This document shows positions 33,286-44,045 of a stretch of 64,000 nucleotides of DNA, piece after piece. Made by a program: the position numbers and the translations under genes. The notes beneath the pieces are model-generated. The model was not told where the DNA came from, ran no database searches, and saw only the letters and a program-made list of their open reading frames with translations. The stretch's first letter is position 1, and every line of letters starts with the position of its first letter. Source of the DNA: Rhynchopus sp. YZ270_cl-10 (lineage: Eukaryota > Euglenozoa > Diplonemea > Diplonemida > Diplonemidae); the NCBI GenBank assembly GCA_964035575.1, contig OZ037905.1, positions 149,001 through 213,000 on the forward strand, given 5' to 3'.

Positions 33286-33418
33286 GAAAACTTCGTATTA
33301 GTGTAGCCACCCGAGATACACTGTGCAGACGAACCAAAAAGTTCGTCTGACAAACGAAAAAGTCGACGAACCAATGGTTTCGTCTGCACAGTATGTTTAT
33401 AGTACGCTCCACTATACT
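33286..33418 (+). repeat. TTAGTGTAG hairpin repeat split by a small MITE
   Basis: GAAAACTTCGTATTAGTGTA begins the repeat and ACGCTCCACTATAC ends it. The middle is displaced by the inverted-repeat insert at 33321-33391. Confidence 0.65.
33321..33391. mobile_element. Mini inverted-repeat insert (CTGTGCAGACGAA ends)
   Basis: CTGTGCAGACGAACC and GGTTTCGTCTGCACAG face each other across about 40 bp that again contain GACGAACC/GTTCGTC pairs. It sits inside a hairpin repeat, so its insertion postdates that repeat. Confidence 0.6.
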
Positions 33419-33451
33419 AAACACTTTTTACGTCACTGCAGACGAGCACAT

Positions 33452-33495
<44 letters not shown>

Positions 33496-33837
33496 GTTTT
33501 TTTTTTTTTTTTTTGTGATAAAATTGTCGATTGTAAAGCTGCCGTTCAGACAGTTCACACTTTTTTTTATTATTTGTAGAAAAAGGGAGTCAGAGGGAGG
33601 AGAGGGGAGAGGGGAGGGGGTTTTGCTGCTGCTGTTAAAAGAAAAGAGAAAAGTATCATTTTTTTTTTTGAGGAACCCTAATCATCAAAGAGTGCTTATT
33701 GACACCAAAAAAAGGGGGGAGGGCGGTCATGGGGCGGATGGTGCCCCTCAGTCCCCCTCAGGGGGGATGACCTGGCGTTGGGGAGAACTAATTTGCATTG
33801 ACACCATGACATTCAGATGGTTTCCTGGTCTTCAAGG

Positions 33838-35583
33838 GGGGGGTTGAAAAAGTTTGTTTCAACTTTGTTGTTTTTGTTTTTGTTTTTGCTACTCTGTTTG
33901 TTTTGTATTGTATTTCATTGTAGTACTTTGTAAGTTGAGAGGTAGGTGCGCTTCTTTGTTAAGATAGCGACTAATTCCTGTTGAAGCCTCACTACAAGAA
34001 AAGAAAAATGTTTAAAAATAAAAAATAAAAAAAGGTCTTTGTATTTTGATGTCGTTAGCAAACGGGTAAAAAAAAAAAAAAAAGGTCTGGTTTCGGCGGT
34101 CTGCTCCTTGACCAGGATAACAGCCCTTTGACCGCGCTCATCAGAAGGAGCAAGGGCTAAAAGAAAGAAAAGAACACTTTTTGTGAGTGCACAATAACGA
34201 CTATCAGAAAGGAAACAATCAACTTAATGTTCTGTTTGCTTTTTTTGAAAAGAATGTAGTTTCGGGTATCGTAGCTCGCCAACCCTGGGCAGACAATATC
34301 CACAACAATGGTTGGGATATCATCGAAAGAGGAATAAACACGTTTCTGTTAGGAAATCTGTGAAAAAGTGACTCGTCTACACATGTCGTTACGTCAAAGT
34401 CTTTTTTCTAAAAGTCAAAAACATAGAGCTTAACAACACTTTGTTCTTTGAATTGCTTGTTTGGGATGCATCATCATACCGATACATCAGTTTATTGTGG
34501 AACGGTACCAAGGTTCCATCACGAGCTAACCAGGCTCTAGCCTCCCTCCCCCTTATCTTTTCTCCCTTGCGCAGCATATGAATCGTTGAGAGCATATCAG
34601 GCGTTCTGCGACTAAACAAGTGAGCATTTAATCACTTGCCTGACTCGGTACATGTATGGAGAGCCCCTTAAAGGTTCAAAAAGTTTTTGTGTTGCTCGCT
34701 CCGTCCATGAGTTCGTTTGTTTTGAAAGAGTATGCATTCCACTGACACGCTCTATCTTTTCAATACCAGAGAGGGTACGCACAGACAGCACACCTCACCC
34801 ACAGAGTGTGGCAGTTTGGCAGTAATAGACAAACTGGCCTGACTGTGGTTCCTATAGAAGAACACACAATAAAATAAAAAAAGGTTTAAAAGGCTTTTAT
34901 TCAACATCAAAAAGGGTTACTTTATTTCTCCAGACATATTTTCTGTTTAGTCCAATATCAAAATGTTGAAAGTCAGAGCATTTTTATATTTTTGTGTCTT
35001 GGAGTTTTGTCACTTCTTACCTACGTCTAGGTAGGAAGTCGAGTAAGCAAATTATTCTTTTTGGATCCGGCAATATGGTAGACCATAGCAGGTTCCGTGG
35101 CGCCCGGCGCCTCCACGAATCCGGCAGACCGTCCACAGGAGAAGACGCGGAGAAACGGGACAGGGGGGTTTGAAAAAGTTTGTTTCAACTTTGTTGTTTT
35201 TGTTTTTGTTTTTGCTACTCTGTTTGTTTTGTATTGTATTTCATTGTAGTACTTTGTAAGTTGAGAGGTAGGTGCGCTTCTTTGTTAAGATAGCGACTAA
35301 TTCCTGTTGAAGCCTCACTACAAGAAAAGAAAAATGTTTAAAAATAAAAAATAAAAAAAGGTCTTTGTATTTTGATGTCGTTAGCAAACGGGTAAAAAAA
35401 AAAAAAAAAGGTCTGGTTTCGGCGGTCTGCTCCTTGACCAGGATAACAGCCCTTTGACCGCGCTCATCAGAAGGAGCAAGGGCTAAAAGAAAGAAAAGAA
35501 CACTTTTTGTGAGTGCACAATAACGACTATCAGAAAGGAAACAATCAACTTAATGTTCTGTTTGCTTTTTTTGAAAAGAATGT
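33838..35583. repeat. Pair of about 415-bp direct repeats around 0.9 kb
   Basis: The stretch 33838-34258 is repeated with no visible difference at 35163-35583, in the same orientation. TCTTCAAGGGGGG stands just outside both ends. The 904 bp between have normal composition and a short minus-strand frame at 34389-34619 (LSTIHMLRKGEKIRGREARA) that I do not recognise. A purine-rich stretch precedes the right repeat. This could be a small terminal-repeat element of the LTR-like miniature kind, apparently young because its repeats match, or a simple segmental duplication. The ends are not the usual TG...CA. Confidence 0.55.
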
Positions 35584-35855
35584 TCTTCAAGGGGGGGGGG
35601 GGGGGGGGAACTGCAAAAAAAAAAACAATATGCGCTGTTAAAACACCCACACCGACAGTTGAGGCAATGTTTTTTATTCTTCCACAAAAAAAAAAAGTCC
35701 TGCAATTTTTAGAGTTTTTGCTTTCACAATAAAATCGTACCTCAACTTGGGTGGGGGAAAAAAATGGGAAAATGTGACCCTCTTTTTTTCAAACCTCCCT
35801 TTTTGGGGTGCTCTCTCAGTCAAAGATTGCACCGATTTTTTTTTTTTTTAAATGA

Positions 35856-36543
35856 CAGGGTTTCCGCCAGGATTTGGGGTTTCAGGAATTGGGGGGGACC
35901 ATCAAAAAGACCCCTCAAAAAAATTTTTTCTCCCCGCAAAAGCGGTCGTCGCGCGCTTCGCGCGCGCCTCCCTGCAGGCCACAGAGTGGAGAGGCGAAGG
36001 GTGCACCAGGTTTGATAGCAGCCATGTCAAGCTTCACAGCTGTGTTGTCTGGTAGAGGTGGTTTGTTTGGAGGTCGGGGGTGGAAGCTTAACAAGGTAAG
36101 GGGTCCTGTGAGAGTGGAGGGTAATGGTGTTTGCTTTTTCTATTGTATGGTGCTACAGTCATTACAGTGCTGCAGTGGGAACATGTAATAACTACCCGTC
36201 GCTTGCACCGAAGCCTCCTTAGAAAAAGGGGCAATGCACGGAAGTATCGATGGAAGTATATCACATAGCTAGCAACACAGCGCCGCAGGCGCACGGTACG
36301 CTACTTTTACCCTTTTTTTAAAAGATTGCACCACCCCCTTTTTCTTCCACTTCTTCTGGCACAGCGAGCCAAATGCTCTGCACGGTGGGGTCGCATGACC
36401 ACGATCATCTACAACCTCCAAAACCCCATTTTTCTTGGGGGGGACCATGGTCCCCCCCAAACCCCTGTAAAAATCCGGATTTTTCTGGGAAAAATATTGG
36501 GGGGGTCCATGGTCCCCCCCGGTCCCCCTTGGCGGAAACCCTG
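35856..36543. mobile_element. CAGGGTTTCC TIR element, shorter copy
   Basis: The ends are CAGGGTTTCCGCCAGGA and CCTTGGCGGAAACCCTG. AAATGA precedes and AAATGG follows the element, a possible imperfect duplication. In order it shares with 23581-24611 the CGCGCGCTTCGCGCGCG module (about 35949), the OTU-Cys scrap (NGVCFFYCM, about 36125-36155), the GCGCCGCAGGCGC module (36279) and a GGGGGGACCATGGTCCCCCC hairpin near the right end. The upstream OTU/UIM-like segment of the longer copy is absent. Confidence 0.75.
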
Positions 36544-37572
36544 AAATGGAGTTTGAAGCAAAGAGTGAGGAAAAGGGGATCGGTCGCACACATATGCATC
36601 GTTCACGGGGGGGAGAGTGTGGGGATATTTTTTGTTTTTTTTTGTTTTTTTGTTTTGTTTTTCGCATCAACAAACTAACTAAGGTTTGGTTGTGGGGGTG
36701 GTTTGTGTCCTCATGCTGAGAGGTTCTGCGGAAGTGAGGGGAGGGTGCCATCTGAGCAAACGATACAATGACGGTGAAGCACATAACGTTGACTAGTGAA
36801 GGTTTTTTTTTTTTTTACCTGTGGTTTTCAACAGGCTGGAATTACACAGTGAAAACAACAAAGTCAGGTCAATATGCTGCAGTCGTGGGAAATGTGTTGC
36901 TTCGCTGTGTGGCTCTCTCGGCCCTCACTTCTTGTATTTCGCATGCCTCTCAAGAGTTTTCAACCATTTCGACACAAGAACCTCCAACACAACACTGTCC
37001 TCGGGCTTCTTTATGAGCAAATAAAATTAAAGAGAAGAAGTATTTTCAACATATGCCATTCAATAAATTGATAGCAAAGGTATAGGGATCAACAAAAAAA
37101 TGCTCCCAAAAGAAGAGGAAAAGAAAGAAATAGGGTGGTTTTGGAAGGGGAGAGAGAGAGTGTGTGGTGTCGCAGGTGTATTTGTTTTGTTTACTGGTTT
37201 TTCTTTTTTGTTCAAAAAAAAATATCTTAAAAAAGGGTAAGTTGGAAATGGAGTTTGCCACGTTGGGTGCAAAAACGTTGAAAAAAAAAGTATCATTTCG
37301 GGGTTGTTGAAGTTGTATTCAGTGTGATGAAAAAAAAAAATGTGTCTCTCGTGATTCACAATCTTTTTTATCACAATCATCTTTCCCGGAAAAATTTAAC
37401 GGATAAAAGGTCGAAAAAAAGACTGCCCTAAAAAGCCCTCATTTGGTGGTGTCGTTCACCGTAGGGCATCTACGAGGCACCTAGGTCACCCATGGAGATA
37501 AGGCAGTCTTTATTCACTGTGCACACCACTCAATGTCACCGATCAGAAGAAAAGAAAAAAAGGAAAACTTTG
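36544..37572. other. Spacer
   Basis: The only supported feature is a copy of the AATAAATTGATAG...GGGATCA repeat at 37048-37112. ORFs at 36768-37071 are short and overlap in several frames, with no coding signature. Confidence 0.55.
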
Positions 37573-37606
37573 TAAGATGAATGTGCCTCTCATGCACACT
37601 ACATCG
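37573..37606 (+). repeat. Stem-loop repeat, GTGC/GCAC stem variant
   Basis: AAGATGAATGTGCCTCTCAT is followed by GCACACTACATC. The loop is CTCTCAT, and the stem TGTGC/GCACA replaces CTAAGC/GCTTAG seen elsewhere. Confidence 0.7.
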
Positions 37607-37616
37607 AAGTAAGAAA

Positions 37617-37692
37617 GTGAAGTTGATGGTGCAAAAAAAAAAAAATATCTGGGATGTCAGGCACTGATGGGTGTGCGCATCGAACCCCCGGA
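37617..37692 (+). repeat. AGTTGATAGTGC tRNA-like repeat, with A-run
   Basis: AGTTGATGGTGC is followed by an A-run, TCTGGGATGTCAGGCACTGA and GCATCGAACCCCCGG. ATCGAACCC resembles the pol III B-box. Confidence 0.55.
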
Positions 37693-37769
37693 AGAAAAGA
37701 AAAGAAAATTCGAAAAGAAAAGAAAAGAACAGAAAATGAAAGAGAAAACTTGAAAGAATTTTCATCATA

Positions 37770-38027
37770 CCTACCCCCCCCCCGTGTATATGTCCGGACC
37801 CATTTTGATGTGTATATGTCCGGCACTTTTCTGAAAATTTTCCGGACATATACACATATAGGGGAGATGCCCCGCCAACGTGCGGGGCCGAAAGCTCGGA
37901 ATGGGTTTTTGCCGCTGTACACTGTAGTATACTACGGCATGTGCATATGTCCGAAAACATGTGTATATGTCCGAGCCTCGACCAACACGGACATATGCAC
38001 AGGACATATACACGGGGGGGGGGTAGG
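37770..38027. mobile_element. TA-flanked MITE, 258 bp
   Basis: The ends CCTACC-C(n)-GTGTATATGTCC and its reverse complement are each flanked by TA. The arms carry repeated ATATGTCCG units. The core (about 37866-37905) has the GCCCCGCCAACGTGCGG / CCGAAAGCTCGGAATGGG block shared with the MITE at 10337-10815, although the two TIRs differ. Confidence 0.75.
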
Positions 38028-38029
38028 TA

Positions 38030-38115
38030 TGCAATCAATAAATTTGATAGTATATGGTGAGGGATCAACAAAAAATGGTCCCATCTTTCTTTGGTGTGTG
38101 TTTTGCAAAACGTAG
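38030..38115 (+). repeat. AATAAATTGATAG...GGGATCA repeat
   Basis: This is a close copy of 21555-21650, starting directly at the right edge of the TA-flanked MITE. It suggests the MITE inserted into or next to this repeat. Confidence 0.65.
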
Positions 38116-38571
38116 AAACGAGAAAACTTGAAAGAAAAAAAAAATAAGTCTCACTGTGGGGGGGGCCTCGTACTGTGCACAAAAAAATTCTAAAAAAAAA
38201 AAAGAAAAATGGGAAACGACTTTAAGTACTCCACTCTGCTCAGTTGTGGAGAGAGGGGAAAAAAAAAACGACTTTTTTTGTTGTTTTTACTTGAAAAAGG
38301 TTTGTGGGTGTCTTATTATTATTTTTGACCACAGAACCTTGTTATTTTGTGCTGTGGAACGACACGAACTTGACTGTTTAGTTTTTTTTCGTTTTTTTGA
38401 AAGCGGATGTGGGAAAGGTAAGGGAGAGGTTGAAATGAAAAAACTTAATTTCCACCGAACTTTTTTTTTTTTGGGTGTGGCTTCGCAAAATCTTAGGGGG
38501 AGTAAAAAAAAGGGGGTCAATACTCAGAATCACTTGGTCTGCTTGTTCAATAGATTCATCCAAAAAAAGAA

Positions 38572-38604
38572 AAGATGAACGTGTCTCTTGTGCACACACA
38601 TCTT
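38572..38604 (+). repeat. Stem-loop repeat, GTG/CAC variant
   Basis: AAGATGAACGTGTCTCTTGT is followed by GCACACACATCTT. The outer arms AAGATG and CATCTT pair perfectly, and the loop is CTCTTGT. Confidence 0.7.
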
Positions 38605-39507
38605 GAAAACAGTGCAAGGTGGGGTGGTGATGCGAGGGCACATTACTTCATTGTGTATTTTTTGTTGTTGTTTTTTTTGACTTTTTTTTTAAAAAAAACT
38701 TGTATTAGTGATGAGGAAAAAACAACAACCAGCGTTTCAGCCACTAAACGAAAGGCACTCTTCTTGAGGGAGTGAAGAAGTCGAACCATTGCGTTGCTGT
38801 GTGTGCTGGGTTGCGGATTTTTTGTTTTTTTTTAAATGTGGGTAGACCGTAGTGGTGTGTTTTCTTTTTTTTTCTTTTTGCGTGTGTGGCATGGCGATGG
38901 GCTCTCCTCTCTTGCCCATTGCTATATCAAAACAGAATTTGGTCGCAGTCATCAAATCGTCCTTGTTTCTCGATCGACCGGCGGCCGCCACCAAAACCGT
39001 GAAAAAAAAGAGGGGGTAGAAAAAAAAAAGCAACGGCTTATTGTTGCTAAAAATCTGCAGTAATTGTTGTAAAAGTATTTTTCGTTTTTTTTCTTTAGCA
39101 GCCGAGATTTTCATATTGTTAGTACGAAAAAAACGCAGAAAAAAAAGGCTGACAGAAGTTTCGTTTCTATTTTTATGAAAAAAAAAAAACAATTTTCATT
39201 TTTGTTTTTTTTTCCTGGTTGAATTAGTGGTCCACCTGAGCAGTCATTTCACTAATACACATACTTTTTTTCTCTTTTTTTTTGCCGACATGTCCATTTT
39301 CTGTTTGCGCATTGTCAAAGCAGGTGGACCACTCTGAATAGGGTTTCAATCCAAAAAGGGGGGGGTATGGGGTATGGGGTATGGGTGTTTTTTTTTTTTC
39401 TTCGGAATATTCATTTCACCCCTGAGCAAAAGTTCTGTCTGGCACTTTCTTTATGGAGGAGGGAGGGAGGAGGTGTGTGTGTGTGGTGTTGAGAGTTCGG
39501 TAGTTGT
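38605..39507. other. Spacer
   Basis: A/T-run spacer with one diverged TTAGTG hairpin at about 39212-39260 (GAATTAGTGG...CACTAATAC). No gene is supported. Confidence 0.55.
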
Positions 39508-39703
39508 GTTTTTGTTGTGTCGACAATCGCCGAGGAAATCCCATTGGGAGGAATGGGAGGAACTCGGGTCTGTACTCAATGTTGGCCGAAAAGCCTTTGT
39601 ACTACGGAAGATTTTTTTTTCTTGTTTTTGTTTTGATAAATGTGTTGGAGTAGTGTCGTTGCCTCAGGTTGTGTTGCCACAGTTGTGCAATCTCCACTTT
39701 TTT
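39508..39703 (+). repeat. Composite SINE-like repeat
   Basis: GTTGTGTCGACAATCGCCGA...GTACTCAATGTTGGC...TACTACGGAAG is followed by the second module GTTGGAGTAGTGTCGTTGCC...CAATCTCCAC. The order matches 11318-11502, and the first module alone is at 43795-43895. Confidence 0.65.
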
Positions 39704-39850
39704 TATTATTGTGCAGATCCAAATATTGACGACGTAGCGTTTGAACACAATTTCGTAAAATTTGCACTCGGGCATACGTAAAAACTGAAACTTAACGAAA
39801 TAAATGGTGTGCGTGCAAAAAAAAAAAAAAATCAGGCACTCCGCTAGGTA

Positions 39851-42800
39851 CACGGATGCTGCCAGATCTGGCCAGATTTGGGGGCCAATTCCCCAGATCT
39901 GGCTCGTTTTCCAGATGTGGAGATCTTGTTTCCAGATCTGGCCAGATCTGGCCAGATCTGGGAATCTGGGAAATTTTTTTTTTCAAAAAAAAAAAAACCC
40001 CCCCAGATCTGGCCAGATCTGGAAATCTGGCCAGTTTTTTTTTTTTTCTCAGATTTCTGGCTATTGTCTCCCAGGGAAAGGGACTCTCGAATTTTTTTTT
40101 TCGCCCCTATATAGGGCTAATTTCGACGATTTGAGGCCATTTAAAGCAAAATTTGGCACTTTTGAGCATCTGTGGGGGTCTAAAACGTGGTTTTGCGAAC
40201 CCGAAATTTCGTGGTTTTTACCAAAGACAAGTCGATTTTTGAAAAATCTCGAAAAAAAAAATTTTTTTTCCGGGAAAATTTTGACCCCTGAGTAGGGTTT
40301 TTGTGCACCAAAAAGTGCAAAAAAACGCAAGAGTCGGGTGTTTTGACGATCTGGGGTACCGCCATATGCACTACAGGGGCCCACAATTTCGACTTTTTCT
40401 TAGCAATTTCCTTCATAATTTTTTTTTTCGATTTTTGGCAAAGGCAAATCTCAGGCAAAAAAAATTCACCCCTGACAGTGGGTCCTTGGGTGTCCAAAGA
40501 TGCCAAAAACACAAAAAATTTGATGTTTTGACCATCTGTGGGCGCCTAAAACGCACTTCTCTGCCCAAAAAATGAATATCGATTTTTCCTTAGCGTTTTT
40601 ATAGCCGTGATTTTTGGGTATTTTTTCGCAAAGGGAAAAAAAAAATATCAACCAAAATAGTGGGTCCTTGGGTGACCAAAAATGCAAAAAAACGCATTTT
40701 TTTGGTGTTTTGACCCTTCAGAACCACCCAAAACGCACTTTTGTGTACCAAACACGCATATTTCACATTTCCTTAGCAATTCCTTCACAAGTGCAAGGTG
40801 ATTTTTGACCAAACTAATTCTGTGCACTTTTTTTGTGGTCACGTGACGCTAAAATCCTCTCCGTGATGCGAGAATTACATGTGAGAATGCGATAATGATT
40901 CTCGCGTGCGAACGCCCAAAACCACGAAGGAGGACGCAAGCAAGGCTTCAGTGCACTTAGGTACAGGATGCGTCGTTTTCAGTTACAAAAAAGGGTACTG
41001 TGAAGCGGTTGAGGCACACACAGACCCGTTGCAAAATGCATCTGGGACCCACGCTAGACCCCCTAAAAGCTGTAAAACCATATATTTCCATCTCGCGACC
41101 CCAGCGGATGTGGACTGAGGTGTTTTTTTTTGGGTGTTTAGAAAGGTTTTTGTCCGATTGGAGAATTTTTTCGGTAAGTGTTGCATTTTGTCCCCACTGA
41201 GTGTGCACTCAGAAAACACTCATCAATAAAACGACCTTTCTGTTCGGTAAAAAATAGTTATTTTCTATCGTAGTAGTGGGTTTGTCGTGCAGTGATGTTC
41301 TTTGTACCTGGAGAGTGGGCCGAGTACAAGGTATGTTTTTAACCCCCCGGTTTTCTCCCTTTTCGACATGTCCGCTATTTTTTAGCTATTTTTCTTCTGC
41401 AACTGACGCGCTGGAGAGGCCCTGGCCAAACATGGCGTGTTAGGGGAAATATATTCGTCGCACAGATTAGATCAGAGACCCCACCCGATGTGTTTCTCAT
41501 TTTACCTCTTTTGTGCTCCGCCACCGACACTCCCATTTTCTGTACTTCAGGCAATAATCATATACCATCACACACTGACACAGTCCGCGTGTGCTGGAAA
41601 CAATCAATTTTTTCAAAGGTGGAAGCGTGCAATGCAACAAACGGTCGAGATCTGATCAAGCGAAACGGATATATTTTTTTGTCAACAAAAATGTCACTTT
41701 TACGTTTAAGGGGTACGGGGCGGCTTCTTGTTTGTTTTTTTGTTGTAGTCTCTACTTTTACATTCAATTTCTCTTAACAGGTACCCGAACCGACGACCCT
41801 TCATCGTGACAGCGAAGCAGTGCCGACGGAAGAGCTGGTGCAATTATTTCAAAACCAGGTGGCGATCGTAAAAGTCGGGCTTATATACCAACTTTTCCAT
41901 GAACCCACCCCATAGACCACCCTAATTTTATTATGAAACTCTTAGTCAGTCACTGCTATAGCCATTTAACCCAGGGAGCATAGCTAGTGCAAGAAATTCG
42001 ACTTCGGGATCCGGAAAGTCTGTCCTCTGCTCTTGCGGAGGACTAGGCACAATAAAATATTGCGTTCCCCCAGAAAACCAATTTTTGTCAGAGTAATTTT
42101 TGCCCAGGGCATGCTCTTGAAGCATGGCGGCTTGGTGTGAGAAGGGGCAGTGTATTGTTTTGTTCTAGATTTCAACGGTTGTTAGAACGAGTCAAGTGGA
42201 TGCTTATCTAAACACTGACTTTAGTACAGACCCGAGAGATCACACATGACTTTGAGGAAAGAACAAAGCAATGCATCTGTACCCGCACGCCAGGTTGTAG
42301 TTACTTCAGAATTTTCTTAAGTTTGCATGAACGAGGAGGGGCGAATCATTCTTCGGGAACCATTAGCTGTATACCATGGAATGATTTTCTCAAAAACACC
42401 ACGTGGGGGCTGAATTCAATCCCTTAAGAATTGCGAATTCAGCCTTTGTAGAAGGTACGTCTTACTTGTACTTGTACTTGTATGCCGTGTCCACCCTTCT
42501 CGACCTTACCGGTTCACATGTACGAATAATATTAGGCAGTGGTAACACCCTTCTCAATTGTGCAAACTTAAGAATTTTCTGCTGTAACTTACCAAAATCG
42601 ATTTTCTTTCACCCCAAACACCCGCAACACCCCACCTGCTACTTCGGTAGCCTGTGTTGTTGGGAGTTGGTTCTCATGTTGATCCCCAGTGTTTTGCACT
42701 GCTTCTTCTGAGCCCAACGCTGTTTGGCCTGTCGACGTAATAAATACGAAGACAGGGGGCGGTGCCAACAATTTTCCAATGATGTAACGTTTATCTGATT

Positions 42801-43093
42801 GATTTATCGTTTGATATACCTTGTGTGTCCTACTTCGTAACTTGCACACACGAGCAACGTATATTGAACGGTACTTCAAGCGATACTTCGTTATGTCATT
42901 GGGGGTACCTGGAAAAAAAAATTTTTCCCAGACGTCCCAAATCTCCCAGATGTGGCCAGATCTGGCCAGATCTGGCCAGATCTGGGACGTCTGGGAAAAT
43001 TTTTTTTTCAGAAAAAAAAAAAAATTTTCCCAGATCTGGCCAGATCTGGGCGTCCCAGATCTGGAGATCTGGCCAGATCTGGCAGCATCCGTG
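39851..43093. mobile_element. CACGG-family transposon, copy 2 (3.24 kb)
   Basis: It has the same TIRs as copy 1 and its own exact 6-bp duplication TAGGTA (39845-39850 and 43094-43099). By eye it differs from copy 1 by scattered single bases, small indels in runs and one 286-bp stretch (41395-41680) absent from copy 1. That stretch also occurs in reverse at about 48630-48870, so it belongs to the family and copy 1 has lost it. The separate duplications prove two independent insertions. Confidence 0.92.
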
Positions 43094-43200
43094 TAGGTAC
43101 TAAAGTTCTGTTGATTGTCAACAGAACTTTTTGAAAATGGGGGAAAAAAAAAAAAAAAAAAAAGTTCTGCTGAGTGGTTCAGACCCGTTCTACCTGTCAA
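42589..43200 (-). pseudogene. Coding-like frame of CACGG copy 2
   Basis: This is an uninterrupted version of the block split in copy 1. It runs from NDITKYRLKYRSIYVARVCK through IIGKLLAPPPVFVFITSTGQ to GVLRVFGVKENRFW and stop. The N-terminal part of the open frame is only translated CCAGATCTGG array and TIR, so the real start or exon boundary lies near 42910. Family unknown. Confidence 0.4.
43102..43130. repeat. Perfect 13-bp hairpin next to CACGG copy 2
   Basis: AAAGTTCTGTTGA and its exact reverse complement are separated by TTG, a few bases outside the target duplication. A poly-A run and a partial repeat, AAGTTCTGCTGA, follow. Confidence 0.6.
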
Positions 43201-43794
43201 AAAAGCTCAGGAGAAGAAGATATGGAGAGGTGAGTGCTCAAACGTCCCAAAAAAGTCAAAATCGGGCGTTGGTAAAAAAAAAAGTTGCGTACCGTGCGCC
43301 TGCGGCGCAAGCATGTACCCCACCAACGTGGACCATCAACAGAATATTTTCAAAATCGGGAATCCTAGCGGAGAGCCTGAAAAAAATACAAAAAAAAAAA
43401 AAAAAAAAAAAAGAACAAACAGGGGTAGAGGCAAGAGATAGGGCGAGGGAGCTCCATTCAACCCTTTTCATCATAAAAACACTGTTGTTGAGTGTTCAAG
43501 AGAAATAACCTCTTTCATTGTTAACTTGTTGTTTTGCTGTAGAATGGACAGTCTTTCACCAGCCAACTACAGTTCCCCCTCCCCATCCCCCAGGAAATTA
43601 GAGTTAACCTAGCTTTTATGAGGAACTATAGATCAACTGTTTCCCATAATGTTATTGTATTTTGCTGAAAAATTATGGCCGATTCCTATGTGGAATATTG
43701 CCAAATGTGTGAGTATTTTTTTTTGGGTTTGAAGCATGGTGTGGATATTAATTTCCTTTATAAGGAACACCTTCGCGGCGTTTAAAACTTTTTT

Positions 43795-43895
43795 GTTGTG
43801 TCGACAATCACCTGCTAGTGCAGGATCTGTACTCAATGTCGCCCGAAGGCTATTGTACTTAAAAGATATAGACGGAGGTCGTCCTCAACTCTGGA
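43795..43895 (+). repeat. GTGTCGACAATC repeat, single module
   Basis: TTGTTGTGTCGACAATCACC...GTACTCAATGTCGCCCGAAG...ATAGACGGAGGTCGTCC matches the first half of the composite repeats at 11318 and 39508. Confidence 0.6.
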
Positions 43896-44045
43896 AAGTC
43901 GCTTTTTTTTTTTTTTTTTTGCAGCTTTTTTTTTGTGAACAGTCACCCCTCTCATCTTGGGCCTTACCCCTCCAGTTGCTTCGTTTTGATCGGTATTATA
44001 AAAAATAAAGAAAATTTAGAATATGTCCGTGCCTCTCCGTACGGT

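Noticed and set aside
34389-34619. Minus-strand frame LSTIHMLRKGEKIRGREARA... as a reverse-transcriptase or RNase H piece
   Set aside because: The composition is protein-like but no motif of those families can be seen, so I left it as an unrecognised frame within the direct-repeat pair.
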